Both the position numbers and the translations under genes were made by a program. Below are positions 61,212 to 64,000 of a DNA stretch of 64,000 bases, piece after piece. Below the pieces are notes generated by a model. The model did not search any database and was not told the DNA's origin. It saw only the letters and a list, made by a program, of their open reading frames with translations. Position 1 is the first letter of the stretch. The number at the start of each line of letters is the position of its first letter. This stretch comes from Oligoflexia bacterium (GTDB taxonomy: Bacteria > Bdellovibrionota > UBA1018 > CAIPTA01 > JAALKR01), in NCBI GenBank assembly GCA_011087955.1, contig JAALKR010000002.1:45133-109132 (forward strand), in the 5' to 3' direction.

Positions 61212-64000
61212 ATGATGCACCGCACTGGTCTTCTAAATTTCGATTTACAACTCAGCGCGAATTTATCGAGTAAATCAACCGTCGAAATTGGTGGAGTTGG
61301 CCCAGGCCTAGACGCAATTATTTCGTTGTTCGCTGCAAGGAATAACCGTAACATTCGAATCATTGTAGCTCCCTCCATGACAGAGGCATCAAAGCTCCTC
61401 GAGGATATTTCTTTTCAATCAAAATTACTTTCTACTGGCGATGAAAAATTTATAACCCGAATGTTCCCTGGGTATGGGGTTCCAGTTTATGGGAAATTAA
61501 GCCCCTCCCTAAGCAACCGATACTCTCGAATTGATTGCATTCGCAGAGTGTTGTTCTATTCAGGAGACAAGAATGTAAATATTATTTTACCGGTTCAAGC
61601 ACTTGGTCAAAAAATAATTGCTCAGAAGGACTTTGTTCGAAGATCTATAAAGATTGACGCCGGTAAGAGCTATGAATTCAGTGGATTCCCAAAAATTTTG
61701 CGCGCACTTGGGTATACAGAAGCTCCAAATGCCGAAGACCCTTCCACCTACGCCATTCACGGCGGTGTTTTAGATGTTTTTCCTCCAAGCTCCAAATACG
61801 CCTATCGTTTGGATTTTTTCGATGACGAACTAGAATCAATTCGGATTTTTAATCCGACTAACCAAAGGACAATTGTAGAAGCTAGCTCACTTAACTATCT
61901 CCTTTTAGTGCCTATTCGTGAGATTGAGACAAATGAAAAAACAATTGAGATATCACGTTTAAAAATTCGAGAATGGTGTGATGCAAATAATTTTTCAAGA
62001 GGGGAGCGTAGCAGTCTCCTAGAGCGGTTGGCCAATCACATTGTGCCACTCGAAACAGATTTTTTACTACCTTATTTTAACGAAAACACTGACACAATTA
62101 CGGATTACTTAAATACAAAATCTGAGCTTATTTGGGTCGATAAAAGCCGCTGTCTGGAGGAGTATGATACCTTCTTTAAAACCCTAAAATCAGAGTATGT
62201 GCGTGCTATTAAGCGAAGAGAAATTGTTGCTGCACCTGAAACTCTCTTTTTAAATGATCTTTCAGTTCTCAAAAATAATGATTATCGAGAAATAAAAATT
62301 GAGCGGTTACATGTTCTTTCGACTAACCGATCGCAAGAAAACATAAAGGTTGATTATGAAGAGATTCGATTTAAGGATCAATTGAAAGGGAAAACACCCA
62401 GCCATGAAACACTCGCTTCCATACTTTCAGTAATTTCTGGCCTAATTGATAGTGGAAATTTAATTTTCTTTGTCGCTAACACTCAAGCACAACTCGATCG
62501 ATTCTCCTTCTTGTTGAGTCAAAAAGGGATTAAATCGTTTCATTTAGACACTGAAAAAAGAATTACCGAACCACCTCGGAAAAATCAGGTAGTTTGTACT
62601 GTCGGCACTATCAACAGTAGTTTTACCTTTCGAGACGCCAAAGTCACGTTCATTGCTGAAAACTCAATCTTTGGTAAGAAACGATTGCATGGTCGCTCCT
62701 CGGAATCCAACCCTCAAGCCTCCCTAAGTAAGGACTTACGACGCGCCAGTTTAGACGACTTAAAATCGGATGATTTGGTTGTCCATATAGAGCACGGAGT
62801 TTCAAAATTTGGCGGGCTAACAAAGCTAAAGAGTGATGGAATTTTAGCTGACTATGTCTTGCTGCATTTTGCTGACTCGGACAAGCTATATTTACCAATT
62901 TATCGTCTAGAGAAAATTCAAAAATTCATCGGAGCTCAAGGAGCCAGTCCAAGCCTAGATAAATTAGGTGGGGCTGGCTTCATCAAAAACAAAGCAAAAG
63001 CAAGAGAGGCCATTAAAGATATTGCGGCTCATCTTTTGAGTCTTTATGCCAAACGTTCAGCTGCGCCCGGACACTCTTATTCAGTTCTGGAAGAACTATA
63101 TGCGGAATTTGAGTCAACCTTCCCATATGACGAAACACTGGATCAGCTTAAAGCCATCCGAGATGTAGAGAGCGACCTTACCTTAACCCGGCCGATGGAC
63201 CGTCTAGTCTGTGGAGATGTTGGATACGGTAAAACCGAAGTCGCCATCCGAGCGGCCTTTATTGTAGCCTCAGAAGGCAAGCAAGTTGCTGTACTTGTTC
63301 CCACGACGGTCCTATCGGAGCAGCACGCTCAGAGCTTCTATAAAAGATTTGAACATCAGCCCTTTAGAATTAAATCTCTTTCTAGGTTTAGATCGAAAAA
63401 AGAGCAAAACGAAATTTTAAAAAATCTTGAGGAAGGTGGCATTGATATAATAATCGGCACTCATCGACTTCTTTCCAAAGATGTTAAATTTAAAAACTTA
63501 GGCCTAATCATTATCGATGAAGAGCAAAGGTTTGGTGTCGAACATAAAGAAAAGCTCAAAAAGCTTCGACTCACAACGGATGTATTAACACTTACTGCCA
63601 CTCCAATTCCGAGGACACTTAATCTTTCTTTACTTGGATTACGCGATATATCGATAATCCAGACGCCCCCGGCTGATCGACTAGCCATTCGAACTCATAT
63701 TTGTACATTTGACCATGACATCATCCAGACTGGAATTCGAAGTGAGATTGCTCGCAGCGGACAGGTTTTCTTTATTCATAATCGAGTACAATCGATCTCG
63801 ACAATTTTTAGAACCCTAAGCGAGCTAGTCCCTGAAATTAAAATTGGTGTTGCTCATGGGCAAATGCCTGAACGAGAACTCGAAAAAATCATGATTGGAT
63901 TTTATAACAAGAAGTTTGACCTTTTACTATCGACTGCAATTATTGAAAACGGACTGGATGTCCCATCTGCAAATACAATTTTTGTTAATCGAGCGGATAC
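61212..64000 (+). CDS. mfd: transcription-repair coupling factor Mfd, truncated by window end (absent from supplied ORF track)
   Basis: open frame [13 protein letters not shown]... to window edge; [80 protein letters not shown]. Confidence 0.97.
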   Translation, partial: MMHRTGLLNFDLQLSANLSSKSTVEIGGVGPGLDAIISLFAARNNRNIRIIVAPSMTEASKLLEDISFQSKLLSTGDEKFITRMFPGYGVPVYGKLSPSLSNRYSRIDCIRRVLFYSGDKNVNIILPVQALGQKIIAQKDFVRRSIKIDAGKSYEFSGFPKILRALGYTEAPNAEDPSTYAIHGGVLDVFPPSSKYAYRLDFFDDELESIRIFNPTNQRTIVEASSLNYLLLVPIREIETNEKTIEISRLKIREWCDANNFSRGERSSLLERLANHIVPLETDFLLPYFNENTDTITDYLNTKSELIWVDKSRCLEEYDTFFKTLKSEYVRAIKRREIVAAPETLFLNDLSVLKNNDYREIKIERLHVLSTNRSQENIKVDYEEIRFKDQLKGKTPSHETLASILSVISGLIDSGNLIFFVANTQAQLDRFSFLLSQKGIKSFHLDTEKRITEPPRKNQVVCTVGTINSSFTFRDAKVTFIAENSIFGKKRLHGRSSESNPQASLSKDLRRASLDDLKSDDLVVHIEHGVSKFGGLTKLKSDGILADYVLLHFADSDKLYLPIYRLEKIQKFIGAQGASPSLDKLGGAGFIKNKAKAREAIKDIAAHLLSLYAKRSAAPGHSYSVLEELYAEFESTFPYDETLDQLKAIRDVESDLTLTRPMDRLVCGDVGYGKTEVAIRAAFIVASEGKQVAVLVPTTVLSEQHAQSFYKRFEHQPFRIKSLSRFRSKKEQNEILKNLEEGGIDIIIGTHRLLSKDVKFKNLGLIIIDEEQRFGVEHKEKLKKLRLTTDVLTLTATPIPRTLNLSLLGLRDISIIQTPPADRLAIRTHICTFDHDIIQTGIRSEIARSGQVFFIHNRVQSISTIFRTLSELVPEIKIGVAHGQMPERELEKIMIGFYNKKFDLLLSTAIIENGLDVPSANTIFVNRAD

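Noticed and set aside
1-64000. Mobile elements, prophage, CRISPR or defence islands
   Set aside because: No transposase, integrase, phage structural gene, spacer array or recognisable defence gene was found

Overview
The window is gene-dense chromosomal backbone from a Gram-negative, flagellated, type IV-piliated bacterium. A deltaproteobacterial or Bdellovibrionota-like affiliation is a low-confidence guess. There is no rRNA, CRISPR array, IS element or prophage that I can support. Left to right: pilMNO plus a truncated downstream pil gene (- strand); a histone H1-like AAKK protein; pcnB-serB; nadA; the RNase P RNA (missed by the ORF track); a Nif3-family protein; a 2OG-Fe(II) oxygenase and a frameshifted FabH/KAS III; a decayed BspA-like lipoprotein pseudogene; tRNA-Ile2(CAT) behind the rpsU-dnaG-rpoD macromolecular-synthesis operon; maeB-ridA-nadK-recN-hemW; grpE-dnaK-dnaJ; an LpoA/LppC-like protein; a flagellar/glycosyltransferase/two-component cluster (fliD-fliS-...-HK-RR); and a ~24 kb same-strand block of two tandem complex I clusters. 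Mfd runs off the right edge. The most interesting observation is the second complex I cluster (50379-61185). It keeps the order A-B-C-D-H-I-J-K-L-x-M-N but lacks E/F/G. By-eye comparison with the canonical copy next door suggests it has lost the quinone-site His/Tyr of NuoD, the Glu-rich loop of NuoH, the ECG and acidic TM motifs of NuoA, both NuoK glutamates and the central lysines of its antiporter-like subunits. All reading frames are open, and the Fe-S ligands of NuoB and NuoI are retained. This looks like a neofunctionalised, possibly undescribed complex I paralogue. All residue comparisons were made by eye, without alignment software or database searches.
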